Source: Acidiferrum sp963771295
GTDB taxonomy: Bacteria; Acidobacteriota; Terriglobia; Acidiferrales; UBA7541
Assembly (NCBI GenBank): GCA_963771295.1
Contig: CAVYTB010000010.1
Location: 62,001 to 126,000, forward strand
Reading direction: 5' to 3'
DNA length: 64,000 nucleotides
Shown here: piece by piece, positions 8,161 through 16,517 of the stretch
Position numbering within the stretch: position 1 is the first letter of the stretch
Layout of the letters: every line of letters starts with the position of its first letter
Notes under the pieces: model-generated
The model's database searches: none
Told to the model about the DNA's origin: nothing
What the model saw: the letters and a program-made list of their open reading frames with translations, nothing else
Made by a program: the position numbers and the translations under genes

Positions 8161-9349
8161 ACGCTGGTGCGGAGGCGTGCGGGCGAGCGCGTAGCGAGAG
8201 CACCGCCATGATCAGGCTTACTGTTAGCGGAAGAAGAAATGCCGCACGGAGGGAATGCGATTGCGACGCAATCACGCCGACAAACCATGGCAGAACTCCG
8301 CCGCCCAACCCGCCAGCGCTGAAGAACAGCGAACTCAACCATGTGGAATCTTCGCGGTAGATTTGCGCGAGCCAGGTGACCAAGATCGGATATTGCGGCG
8401 CACATCCGAAGCCTGCTATGCCGGAGCCGACCAGAAGAAACAGTTGCGTTGTGGAAAGAGCAACCAATGCTGCACCAAGCGCGGCAAGCAGCAACCCAAC
8501 GATGCAGATCTGGAACGTGGAAAGAACTCTAAGGAACAAAGGAGCAAGTCCGCGGCCCAAAACCATGAAACTGTAAAAAATGAACGCGGGACTGGCAAAC
8601 GCCGAAGCGTACACACGAGGAAGACGCGACCCATACTCCGTCACCCAGCCGCCGATGCTCACTTCGGTGCCGACGTAAAGAAAAAAGAGCAGCAAGAGAG
8701 GAATCGCAGGACGCTGCTGCAGTCGATTGAGCCATTCAGAAAGAGGATGCTTTCGGGAAGTGGCCGCGGCCGAAGGCGCAGGAACTGCGCGCAGGAAATG
8801 CATGATGCACAAAACCAACGTGAGCGCCGCAACGCCCATTGATATGCCGTGAATCCCGATAGACGGAGCGAGCCGCTGCACAATGAAGGGCGATGCAACC
8901 GCGCCCACACCCCACGAAAAATTGAGAAGACTGACGCTGGCGGCAACATTTTTAGATGGCAGCTGCGTGGCACGCAAGTTGGTGGTGGGATTGGCGAGCC
9001 CATAGCCAAAGCCATTGAACGCGACGGCCATCGCGGTGAGAGTCCACGGGCTGGTGCCCAACAACGCCATTCCCAGGCTGAGAAAGATGAAGCTAAGTCC
9101 CAGAACCTTGGATGAGTGGTAGCGAGAAACCAGCCAACCGGTAGCAATGACGCCAAACATACTGGTGACATATTGCGCAGGGAAAAAGAGCCCTGCCTGA
9201 GCATACGTAAGCGACCATTGGCGGGAAAAGATTGGCAGAGCCGGCGCGAGGATATTGGTAATGATGCCGATCAGGATGAATCCCGCGTGCAACAAGAACC
9301 ATTCGAAGCGTGGATTGTGGGCAGAGGGGGACGAGACGGTCGAATCCAT
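8156..9349 (-). CDS. MFS transporter
   Basis: The 397-residue protein starts at the ATG at 9349. A TTG at 9370 would add seven residues. About twelve hydrophobic segments are visible, starting with FEWFLLHAGFILIGIITNIL. The first half has the pattern of major-facilitator proteins, with a basic cytoplasmic loop (SRYHSSKVLG) after TM2. A polar central loop (about 190-215) precedes TM7. Composition and length resemble the FucP/YfkF-type sugar or drug exporters, but no substrate motif is decisive. The stop overlaps the end of the neighbouring repeat, and the gene is divergent from the kdp operon. Not obviously linked to either neighbour. Confidence 0.75.
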   Translation of the reverse strand: MDSTVSSPSAHNPRFEWFLLHAGFILIGIITNILAPALPIFSRQWSLTYAQAGLFFPAQYVTSMFGVIATGWLVSRYHSSKVLGLSFIFLSLGMALLGTSPWTLTAMAVAFNGFGYGLANPTTNLRATQLPSKNVAASVSLLNFSWGVGAVASPFIVQRLAPSIGIHGISMGVAALTLVLCIMHFLRAVPAPSAAATSRKHPLSEWLNRLQQRPAIPLLLLFFLYVGTEVSIGGWVTEYGSRLPRVYASAFASPAFIFYSFMVLGRGLAPLFLRVLSTFQICIVGLLLAALGAALVALSTTQLFLLVGSGIAGFGCAPQYPILVTWLAQIYREDSTWLSSLFFSAGGLGGGVLPWFVGVIASQSHSLRAAFLLPLTVSLIMAVLSLRARPHASAPAL

Positions 9350-9622
9350 TGATAAAGGAGTGTGGCACAAGATGGAAAGTGGGACAAGGCAGGCGGGTTG
9401 GGTGCCTTGCGCGGTCAGTGCTGCATGGTTTTGCGTTGAGATCTTTCGGCGCGCAAACTACGCGCTTCTCAGGATGACAGTTTTTTCGCCGGCAGTATCC
9501 AAATTAACCCCTGCTGCGCCAACTGGATAGAGCCTTGCGGGTACTTATGAATCCTTAATGTGGCGCTCACCCTTTCCTTAGGGCGATCAGTTACAGTGGA
9601 TGGTGATTCAGGGAGCCTCCTC

Positions 9623-9709
9623 GTGAGTGATGTCATCTTCGCAGTCATAACGCTCGCCTTCTTTGCTTTGGGAATTCTGTATCTCAAAGGTTGCGAGCGT
9701 CTCAAGTAG
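9623..9709 (+). CDS. 28-residue membrane peptide upstream of kdpF
   Basis: A GTG-started gene preceded by GGGAG seven bases upstream. The peptide reads as one hydrophobic helix (VIFAVITLAFFALGILYL) with a charged tail KGCERLK. It ends 12 bases before kdpF. Peptides of this form are often found in front of kdpF in soil bacteria and are usually left unannotated. A role in assembling or stabilising the KdpFABC complex is inferred from position only. Confidence 0.65.
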   Translation: MSDVIFAVITLAFFALGILYLKGCERLK

Positions 9710-9721
9710 AAAGCGGCGAAT

Positions 9722-9808
9722 ATGCTAGGAAACATTATTTTAATTGTGATTTCTGTCCTTCTGTTTGGATACCTGTTGTATGCATTGCTGAAGCCGGAGA
9801 ACTTCTAA
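9722..9808 (+). CDS. kdpF: K(+)-transporting ATPase subunit KdpF
   Basis: A 28-residue single-helix subunit that stabilises the Kdp potassium pump in the membrane. It begins MLGNIILIVISVLLFGYLL and closes with the family hallmark YALLKPENF. The TAA lies two bases before the kdpA ATG, so translation is likely coupled. Confidence 0.9.
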   Translation: MLGNIILIVISVLLFGYLLYALLKPENF

Positions 9809-9810
9809 CG

Positions 9811-11583
9811 ATGACCGCGAATGGTTGGTTGCAGATCGGATTATTCTTCGCCGCGGTGCTATTGGTGGCCAAGCCCATGGGGCTGTATCTCTATCGGGTG
9901 TACGAGCGGAAATCGACGTGGCTGGACCGCGTGTTCCGTCCTGTCGAAAAGCTCATTTACCGCGTTTGCGGCATCGATGAAACGGAAGAGATGCGCTGGA
10001 CGGAGTATGGGGTGGCCATGCTGCTGTTCAGCGGCGTGTCGCTGTTGTTGCTCTATTTGATCCAGCGAGTGCAGTTGTGGCTGCCGTGGAATCCGCAGAA
10101 ACTCGCAAACGTAGCCCCAGATCTGGCGTGGAATACCGCGGTGTCGTTTACCACCAACACGAATTGGCAGGCTTACACGCCGGAAACCACGATGAGCTAT
10201 CTGACGCAGATGGCCGGGCTGGCGTATCACAACTTTGTATCCGCAGCGGTGGGAATCGCCGTAGCTGTCGCAGTGGTTCGCGGCGTGGCGCGAAAAGAGT
10301 CCAAGACCATTGGGAATTTCTGGGTGGACACCACGCGAGGATTGTTGTGGGTGCTTTTGCCGATATGCCTGGTGGGAGCGTTGGTGCTGGTGTCGCAGGG
10401 AGCGGTGCAAAACCTGAAGCCGTACACCAATGCCACACTGATCGAGCCGCAGGTTGTGGAGAAAACCGACACAAATGGAAAAGTGACGCGGGACACCGTG
10501 ACGACCCAGGTGATCGCGCAGGGGCCGACTGCTTCCCAAGAAGCCATCAAAATGCTCGGCACAAACGGCGGAGGATTTTTTAACGCCAATAGCGCGCACC
10601 CGTTTGAGAATCCCACGCCCCTCGCGAACTTCCTGGAAATGTTCTTCATTTTCGCAATTCCGTCGGGACTGACTTACACGCTGGGAAAGATGACGGGTTC
10701 GCCGAAGCATGGCTGGGCGGTGTGGAGCGCGATGGCTGTGCTGTTTTTTGCTGGCGTGCTGGTGGCATATGCCGCCGAGTCGCGCGGCAATCCGCTGCTG
10801 GCGGGCGTGCAAACCCAGACGACGGACACGCAACCTGGCGGAAGTATGGAAGGCAAGGAAGTGCGCTTTGGGATCGTGAACTCCGCGCTTTTTGCGACGG
10901 TGACAACGGACGCCAGTTGCGGCGCTGTGAATAATGTGCACGATTCCATGACGCCGCTGGGCGGCATGATCCCGCTGATTAACATCATGCTGGGAGAAAT
11001 CGTGTATGGAGGCGTGGGCGCCGGACTGTACGGGATGCTGGTATTCGTGATTATGGCGGTGTTTATCGCCGGGCTGATGGTAGGACGCACCCCGGAATAT
11101 CTGGGAAAGAAAATTGAATCGTTCGACGTGAAGATGGCGGTGTTGGCGATCCTGGTGACATCGTTGTCGATCCTCGTTTTTACGGCGATCGCGGTGATAT
11201 CGAAATTCGGAACGTCGAGTATCACCAATCCTGGACCACACGGCTTCACGCAGGTTCTTTACGCGTACACATCGGCGGTGGGCAACAACGGTTCGGCGTT
11301 CGCCGGCCTGATTCCGAATACGCGCTGGTACAACGTCAGCCTGGGCGTGGCGATGATGCTTGGGCGTTTCTTTATGAAGATTCCGATACTGGCGATTGCC
11401 GGAAGCCTGGCCGCGAAAAAGCACGTGCCGGAATCGGCGGGAACCTTTCCGGTGACTGGACCGCTGTTCACCGCGCTGCTGGTTTCCGTGATTTTGATTG
11501 TGGGGGCACTGACATTCTTCCCGGCGCTGAGCCTGGGCCCCATCCTGGAGCACCTGTTGATGGGTGCGGGAAAGGCTTTCTGA
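9811..11583 (+). CDS. kdpA: Potassium-transporting ATPase subunit A
   Basis: The 590-residue channel-like subunit that binds and selects K+ for the high-affinity Kdp pump. The ATG at 9811 follows the kdpF stop by two bases. About ten membrane segments are visible, starting WLQIGLFFAAVLLVAKPMG. Selectivity-loop signatures typical of KdpA are present, including SFTTNTNWQAY in the first repeat and GTNGGGFFNANSAHPFENP in the second. Later loops read CGAVNNVHDS and SAVGNNGSAFAG. Length is normal for the family. It is the third gene of kdp(peptide)FABC, with kdpB seven bases downstream. Transcription is presumably controlled by the KdpE/kinase pair encoded head-on downstream. Confidence 0.97.
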   Translation: MTANGWLQIGLFFAAVLLVAKPMGLYLYRVYERKSTWLDRVFRPVEKLIYRVCGIDETEEMRWTEYGVAMLLFSGVSLLLLYLIQRVQLWLPWNPQKLANVAPDLAWNTAVSFTTNTNWQAYTPETTMSYLTQMAGLAYHNFVSAAVGIAVAVAVVRGVARKESKTIGNFWVDTTRGLLWVLLPICLVGALVLVSQGAVQNLKPYTNATLIEPQVVEKTDTNGKVTRDTVTTQVIAQGPTASQEAIKMLGTNGGGFFNANSAHPFENPTPLANFLEMFFIFAIPSGLTYTLGKMTGSPKHGWAVWSAMAVLFFAGVLVAYAAESRGNPLLAGVQTQTTDTQPGGSMEGKEVRFGIVNSALFATVTTDASCGAVNNVHDSMTPLGGMIPLINIMLGEIVYGGVGAGLYGMLVFVIMAVFIAGLMVGRTPEYLGKKIESFDVKMAVLAILVTSLSILVFTAIAVISKFGTSSITNPGPHGFTQVLYAYTSAVGNNGSAFAGLIPNTRWYNVSLGVAMMLGRFFMKIPILAIAGSLAAKKHVPESAGTFPVTGPLFTALLVSVILIVGALTFFPALSLGPILEHLLMGAGKAF

Positions 11584-11590
11584 GGAAGCA

Positions 11591-13636
11591 ATGACGACGA
11601 CACAAGCAAAAACAACCGCAATGACCGATCGCAAGATCCTGAAGAACGCGATCATCGATTCGTTCTGGAAACTGGATCCGCGACTGATCATCAAAAATCC
11701 CGTGATGTTCGTGGTGGAAGTGGGCGCGGTGATTACGCTGGTGGTGCTGATTGGAAACATCGTGCGGCACACCGGCGGCTACTGGTTCGGATTGCAGATC
11801 ACGCTGTGGCTGTGGTTCACGGTGCTGTTCGCGAATTTCGCTGAGGCCATGGCCGAAGGGCGCGGCAAAGCGCAAGCAGAGACGCTGCGGAAAGCACGCG
11901 CCGAGACCGATGCGCGGAAGCTTTGTGCGGATGGAACGATCAAGGTGTTGGCAAGCTCGAAGCTGCGATCAGGCGATATCGTGCTGGTGGCAGTTGGTGA
12001 GTTTATTCCGGGCGACGGCGAGGTGGTCGAAGGCGTAGCCTCGGTGGACGAATCGGCGATTACCGGAGAGTCCGCGCCGGTGATTCGCGAGTCCGGAGGC
12101 GACCGTTCGGCGGTAACGGGCGGAACGAAAGTGCTTTCGGACGAGATCAAAGTGAAGATTACGTCGAATCCGGGCGAAACATTTCTTGATCGCATGATTG
12201 GGCTGGTGGAAGGCGCGTCGCGGCAAAAAACTCCGAACGAAATTGCGCTGAACATTCTGCTGGCGGGCTTGACGATCATCTTTTTACTGGCGGTGGTGAC
12301 GCTGCAGCCGTTTGCTATGTATTCCGGCGCGCCGCAGAGCGTGTTCGCGCTGATTTCGCTGCTGGTATGCCTGATTCCGACGACCATTGGCGGGCTGCTG
12401 TCGGCGATTGGCATTGCGGGGATGGACCGGCTGATTCAGCGGAACGTAATTGCGATGTCGGGACGCGCGGTGGAAGCGGCCGGAGACGTCGACGTGCTGC
12501 TACTGGACAAAACCGGCACGATTACGCTGGGAAACCGCGAAGCGACGGCATTTCATCCATGCCCGAGTGTGAGCGATGCGGATTTGGCGAGCGCGGCGCA
12601 GCTGGCGTCGTTTGCCGACGAAACGCCGGAGGGCCGCTCGATTGTGGTGCTGGCGAAAGACAAGTACGGATTGCGTGGAAGAGAACTGGGGCCGCACAAC
12701 CCCACGTTTATTCCCTTCTCTGCACAAACGCGCATGAGCGGCGTCGATATGGATGGAAAGGAAATTCGCAAGGGCGCGCCGGAAGCGATTGCGCGCTACG
12801 TAGCGGAACGCGGGCAAGTGGTGCCGCAAGAAATTCAGCAAATGGTGGAACGAATCGCGAAGTCGGGAGGTACGCCGCTGCTGGTGGCGCAAAGCTTTCG
12901 CGTGATGGGCGCGATTGAACTGACCGACATCGTGAAGGGCGGAATGAAGGAGCGCTTCGATCATCTGCGGTCGATGGGCATCCGCACCATGATGATTACC
13001 GGCGACAATCCATTGACGGCCGCGGCGATTGCCCGAACCGCCGGCGTGGATGATTTTCTGGCCGAAGCCAAGCCGGAAGACAAGATGGCGCTGATCCGCA
13101 ATGAGCAAGCCAAGGGCAAGCTTGTGGCGATGACTGGCGATGGAACGAATGATGCTCCGGCGCTGGCACAGGCGGACGTTGGCGTGGCGATGAACACGGG
13201 AACGCAAGCAGCGAAAGAAGCCGGGAACATGGTAGACCTGGACTCTAACCCGACGAAACTGATTGAGATTGTGGAAATCGGAAAACAGTTGCTGATCACG
13301 CGCGGCGCGCTGACGACGTTCTCCGTGGCCAATGACGTGGCGAAATATTTTGCGATTATTCCCGCGATGTTTGCAGGAACATTTCCGTTGCTGGGCGCGC
13401 TGAATATCATGAAATTGCGGACGCCAGAGTCGGCGATTCTTTCGGCGGTAATTTTCAACGCGTTGATTATTATTGCTTTGATTCCGCTGGCGCTGCGCGG
13501 TGTGCGTTACCGCCCGCTGGGTGCCGCCGCACTGCTGCGAAGGAACCTGCTGATTTATGGGCTGGGCGGCGTGGTGGCGCCGTTTTTGGGAATCAAGCTG
13601 ATCGATATTTTCGTGACGTGGCTGCACTTGGCATAG
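11591..13636 (+). CDS. kdpB: Potassium-transporting ATPase ATP-binding subunit
   Basis: The 681-residue P-type ATPase subunit that powers K+ uptake through KdpA. The start at 11591 follows TGAGGAAGCA. Motifs are canonical: ESAITGESAPV in the actuator domain, phosphorylated Asp D306 in DKTGTITLGN, KGAPEA in the nucleotide domain and MTGDGTNDAPALAQADVG at the hinge. This contrasts with the altered P-type ATPase at 23716-25881. Transmembrane helices flank these domains, including LISLLVCLIPTTIGGLLSAI with the PTT signature of the Kdp class. Length and order are typical. Confidence 0.97.
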   Translation: MTTTQAKTTAMTDRKILKNAIIDSFWKLDPRLIIKNPVMFVVEVGAVITLVVLIGNIVRHTGGYWFGLQITLWLWFTVLFANFAEAMAEGRGKAQAETLRKARAETDARKLCADGTIKVLASSKLRSGDIVLVAVGEFIPGDGEVVEGVASVDESAITGESAPVIRESGGDRSAVTGGTKVLSDEIKVKITSNPGETFLDRMIGLVEGASRQKTPNEIALNILLAGLTIIFLLAVVTLQPFAMYSGAPQSVFALISLLVCLIPTTIGGLLSAIGIAGMDRLIQRNVIAMSGRAVEAAGDVDVLLLDKTGTITLGNREATAFHPCPSVSDADLASAAQLASFADETPEGRSIVVLAKDKYGLRGRELGPHNPTFIPFSAQTRMSGVDMDGKEIRKGAPEAIARYVAERGQVVPQEIQQMVERIAKSGGTPLLVAQSFRVMGAIELTDIVKGGMKERFDHLRSMGIRTMMITGDNPLTAAAIARTAGVDDFLAEAKPEDKMALIRNEQAKGKLVAMTGDGTNDAPALAQADVGVAMNTGTQAAKEAGNMVDLDSNPTKLIEIVEIGKQLLITRGALTTFSVANDVAKYFAIIPAMFAGTFPLLGALNIMKLRTPESAILSAVIFNALIIIALIPLALRGVRYRPLGAAALLRRNLLIYGLGGVVAPFLGIKLIDIFVTWLHLA

Positions 13637-13643
13637 AGGGCAT

Positions 13644-14216
13644 ATGAGACAACATTTGAATATAGCAGTGCGGTTCACAATCGCGACCACCATCGTGTTT
13701 GGATTGATTTACCCCCTGGTGGCAACGGGATTGAGCCAGCTGATTTTCCCAAAGCAAGCGAATGGCAGCCTGATTACGAAAAACGGGCAGGTAATTGGTT
13801 CGCGTTTGATTGCACAGGGGTTTACCGCCGACAAATATTTTCATCCGCGGCCTTCCGCGGCGGGCAATGGGTACGACCCAACGTCATCGGGCGGATCGAA
13901 TCTAGGGCCGACCAATAAGCAATTGGTGGATCGCGTGAAGCAAGACGTGGCGAAACTGCAGCAGGAAAATCCCGGAACGCCAATACCGGCGGACATGGTC
14001 ACCACATCGGGCTCTGGGTTAGACCCTGAGATTTCGCCGGATTCGGCTGAGTTCCAAATTCCGCGGGTGGCAAAGGCGCGAGGAATAAGCGGGGACGCTC
14101 TGCGCACGATGGTGGCCCGGCATACGGAGGCGAGGCAGTTGGGCGTGTTGGGAGGGATGCGGGTGAACGTATTGGAATTGAATTTGGATTTGGATGAACA
14201 TTACCCGGCCAAGTAA
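13644..14216 (+). CDS. kdpC: Potassium-transporting ATPase subunit C
   Basis: The 190-residue accessory subunit anchored by one N-terminal helix (IATTIVFGLIYPLVATGL). The periplasmic portion shows the family motifs GSRLIAQ, YFHPRPSA and DMVTTSGSGLDPEISP, ending with RVNVLELNLDLDE. It raises the ATP affinity of KdpB in the assembled complex. The gene lies seven bases behind kdpB and is the last of the operon. A weak stem and repeat A (14234-14272) separate it from the convergent kdpE. Confidence 0.95.
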   Translation: MRQHLNIAVRFTIATTIVFGLIYPLVATGLSQLIFPKQANGSLITKNGQVIGSRLIAQGFTADKYFHPRPSAAGNGYDPTSSGGSNLGPTNKQLVDRVKQDVAKLQQENPGTPIPADMVTTSGSGLDPEISPDSAEFQIPRVAKARGISGDALRTMVARHTEARQLGVLGGMRVNVLELNLDLDEHYPAK

Positions 14217-14233
14217 ATCGCAAACGCGCGATT

Positions 14234-14272
14234 ATTCACCACAGAGGACACAGAGAGCACAGAGAAACCCAA
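14234..14272 (+). repeat. Intergenic repeat family A
   Basis: The element begins ATTCACCACAGAGGACACAG and continues AGAGCACAGAG. It lies between the convergent ends of kdpC and kdpE, with no B part recognised. Confidence 0.6.
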
Positions 14273-14288
14273 GAACAACTTCGCCGAG

Positions 14289-15011
14289 TTAGCGGGAGGA
14301 ACGAGCCTGGGTCTTGGTGGCGGGGGGCTTGGGAGGTTGAAAACGGTAGCCGACCCAAGGTTCCGTGAGAATGTATTTGGGTTGAGATGGATCTTTCTCA
14401 ATTTTCTTGCGCAGTTGATTGATCACCACGCGAAGGTTTTCGGTTTCCTCGCCATATTCCGGTCCCCAGACAGATTGCAGCAGGCGTCGATGCGAGACTG
14501 GCTTACCTTGATTGGCGATCAGTTGCTTTAACACTTCGAATTCCTTCGGAGCTAGGTGCACCTCCTCACCAGCGACGGTGACGCGCCGCTGCTCGAAATC
14601 CACGACGAAATCCTTGGATTGGAACGCGGGCGCGGCTTCCGCAGAAGGATGACGGCGGAGCGAGGCGCGAACGCGCGCGAGGAGTTCCTCAATGCTGAAG
14701 GGCTTGGTGACATAGTCGTCGGCGCCCGCATCGAGTGCGACCACTTTGTCGCGCTCGGCACTGCGCACCGTAAGCATAATGATGGGAGCGTCGGTAGTGC
14801 GGCGAATCTCGCGGCAGGTTTCGATGCCGCTGATGCCGGCAAGATTGACGTCGAGAAGAATCAGATCGGGCTTCTGCTTACGGACGAGCTCGAGCGCTTC
14901 TTCGCCGGTTGAGGCTTCGACGATAACGTATCCGCGGAAAGAAAGAGTGGTGCGCAAAGTGCGCCGAATTTGCGGTTCGTCGTCGACAACTAAAATATTG
15001 GCAGCGGTCAT
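14289..15011 (-). CDS. kdpE: KDP operon response regulator
   Basis: A 240-residue OmpR/PhoB-type regulator. The receiver domain (about 1-120) has the acidic pair D10/D11, phospho-acceptor D54 (LILLDVNLAG) and K106-like lysine in VTKPFS. The winged-helix DNA-binding domain (about 135-230) includes LAPKEFEVLKQL and ends in VGYRFQPP, as in KdpE. The ATG overlaps the stop of the kinase gene by four bases (ATGA), so the two are translationally coupled. It should activate kdpFABC when phosphorylated. Identity as KdpE rests on both sequence type and its location at the end of the kdp operon. Confidence 0.92.
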   Translation of the reverse strand: MTAANILVVDDEPQIRRTLRTTLSFRGYVIVEASTGEEALELVRKQKPDLILLDVNLAGISGIETCREIRRTTDAPIIMLTVRSAERDKVVALDAGADDYVTKPFSIEELLARVRASLRRHPSAEAAPAFQSKDFVVDFEQRRVTVAGEEVHLAPKEFEVLKQLIANQGKPVSHRRLLQSVWGPEYGEETENLRVVINQLRKKIEKDPSQPKYILTEPWVGYRFQPPKPPATKTQARSSR

Positions 15012-16468
15012 CGAGGCTCTCCGCGATTAATCACGGTAGGTAGTGTAAATGAAAAAACGGAGCCGTGGCCAAGCTGGCTGGTAACGCTGATGGTGCCGCC
15101 ATGCGCGGCGACAATGGCTTTGGCGATCGGAAGGCCCATGCCGGTGCCACGGACCAGGTAGCGCTGATCGCGGCCACGATAAAACTTGTCGAAAATCAAG
15201 CCTTGTTCAAAGGGATCGATGCCGGGACCATGGTCGGCAACGCTGAAGCTGACAGAATCACCGTTATTTTCCGCGGAGATGGTGATGGGGCGATCCTTGG
15301 GCGAATAAATATGGGCATTGTCTATGAGTTGGACGAGAATGTCGGCGGCTCGTTCGGCGTCGGCGCGCACGTGCGGAAGATTGGGGTCGACATTTAGAAT
15401 CACTTGACGGTCGCCCAGAGCTTTTTTCTGGTGCTGCAATGCCGCATCAATCAGCTCCACAACCGGCACGGATTCAAAATGTAGTTCGAACTCTCCGGCT
15501 TCCAGCTTGGCCATGTCCGAAGCTTCCTGAACGAGATGATTCAAGCGATCGCATTCCTCATTGATGATGGTGAGAAGTTCCTCCTGCTGCGGGGTGTGAT
15601 TGGCTTGGCCAGCAAGCAGATCCGTGACGGAAGCCTTGATGGAAGTAAGTGGAGTGCGGAAATCGTGGGCGATGGAATCGAGCAGCGCAGATTTCAGGCG
15701 TTCGCCCTGGCGTTCGGCTTCCGTTTCGCCGAGTTGTTCGACGGCGCGTGCGCGCTCCATAGCAATGGCGACGAGGGAGCTGATGGCTTCCAACGTCTGG
15801 CGGCTGATGCGGGCGCCGGAAATTCCGAGGCTGCCGATGGGTTTCACGCCGAGGCGCACCGGAACAAAGTGCAGCGCCGATTGAGGCTCCGAAGTGAGTT
15901 CGTCGCGCAGATAGGCGTTCTTCATGCGGCCCTCGTCAATCTGTGCGGCGCCATAGCCTGAGCGATAGAATTTTTCCTTTTGCGGAACGAAGAGTTCGGC
16001 AGCACCGGCCTCGAAGCAATCGACGATGTAATTGGGAATGGCGTTCATCAGGCGAATCACGTTGCCTTCGCTGAGAAGTTTCTGGCTGAAGGCGTAGAGG
16101 CGCTCCACCTCGCGGCGACGGTTATCGGAGGCGTTGGCTTCCTTGCGAATGCGCGCGGACAATTGGCTGCCGGTAATGGAAGTGATGAGGAAGGCGGCAA
16201 GAGCAACCCAGTTCTGGGGATCTGCGATGGTGAACGTGCCGGCCGGAGGCAGGAAAAAGTAGTTGAACAGCAACATGGCAGCGATCGCCATGCAGACGGA
16301 GACGACCATGCCCCAAACCGCGGAAACTGCTAAAATCGCCAGCAGAAACGACAGGGCCACGGTGGTCTGATTGACGTGAAGAAGCCGGCTATACCCGAAC
16401 GTCAAGACAGCAAGTAAGAAGGCGGCGACGGCCAAACCAAATCCGCGCCCACCAAGAAAGCGGGCCAT
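15008..16468 (-). CDS. Sensor histidine kinase, KdpD C-terminal half
   Basis: The 486-residue kinase has a four-helix DUF4118-type membrane domain (about residues 10-105, FNYFFLPPAGTFT), a GAF-like domain (about 130-245), HisKA with phospho-acceptor H268 (SIAHDFRTPLTSIKAS) and an HATPase domain with N-box (QLIDNAHIYSP), DHGPGID and GTGMGLPIAK. It corresponds to the C-terminal two-thirds of E. coli KdpD. The N-terminal KdpD/USP sensor is missing and is encoded by the divergent gene at 16518. Coupled to kdpE by a four-base overlap, it presumably phosphorylates KdpE in response to low potassium or turgor. Start ATG at 16468. Confidence 0.9.
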   Translation of the reverse strand: MARFLGGRGFGLAVAAFLLAVLTFGYSRLLHVNQTTVALSFLLAILAVSAVWGMVVSVCMAIAAMLLFNYFFLPPAGTFTIADPQNWVALAAFLITSITGSQLSARIRKEANASDNRRREVERLYAFSQKLLSEGNVIRLMNAIPNYIVDCFEAGAAELFVPQKEKFYRSGYGAAQIDEGRMKNAYLRDELTSEPQSALHFVPVRLGVKPIGSLGISGARISRQTLEAISSLVAIAMERARAVEQLGETEAERQGERLKSALLDSIAHDFRTPLTSIKASVTDLLAGQANHTPQQEELLTIINEECDRLNHLVQEASDMAKLEAGEFELHFESVPVVELIDAALQHQKKALGDRQVILNVDPNLPHVRADAERAADILVQLIDNAHIYSPKDRPITISAENNGDSVSFSVADHGPGIDPFEQGLIFDKFYRGRDQRYLVRGTGMGLPIAKAIVAAHGGTISVTSQLGHGSVFSFTLPTVINRGEPR

Positions 16469-16517
16469 GGGCGTATTGTAACTCAGTCTGATTTATAACC
16501 GAGGGGAAGAACGACAC

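Noticed and set aside
9536..9562. Possible kdp promoter or KdpE site (TTGCGG ... TTAATG)
   Set aside because: Spacing and match to known boxes are poor, and no direct repeat is convincing. Not listed as a feature.
9859..11772. Minus-strand frame of 637 residues opposite kdpA/kdpB
   Set aside because: It covers kdpA and the kdpA/kdpB junction, which have firm homology. Its composition is rich in His and Arg, as expected for a shadow.
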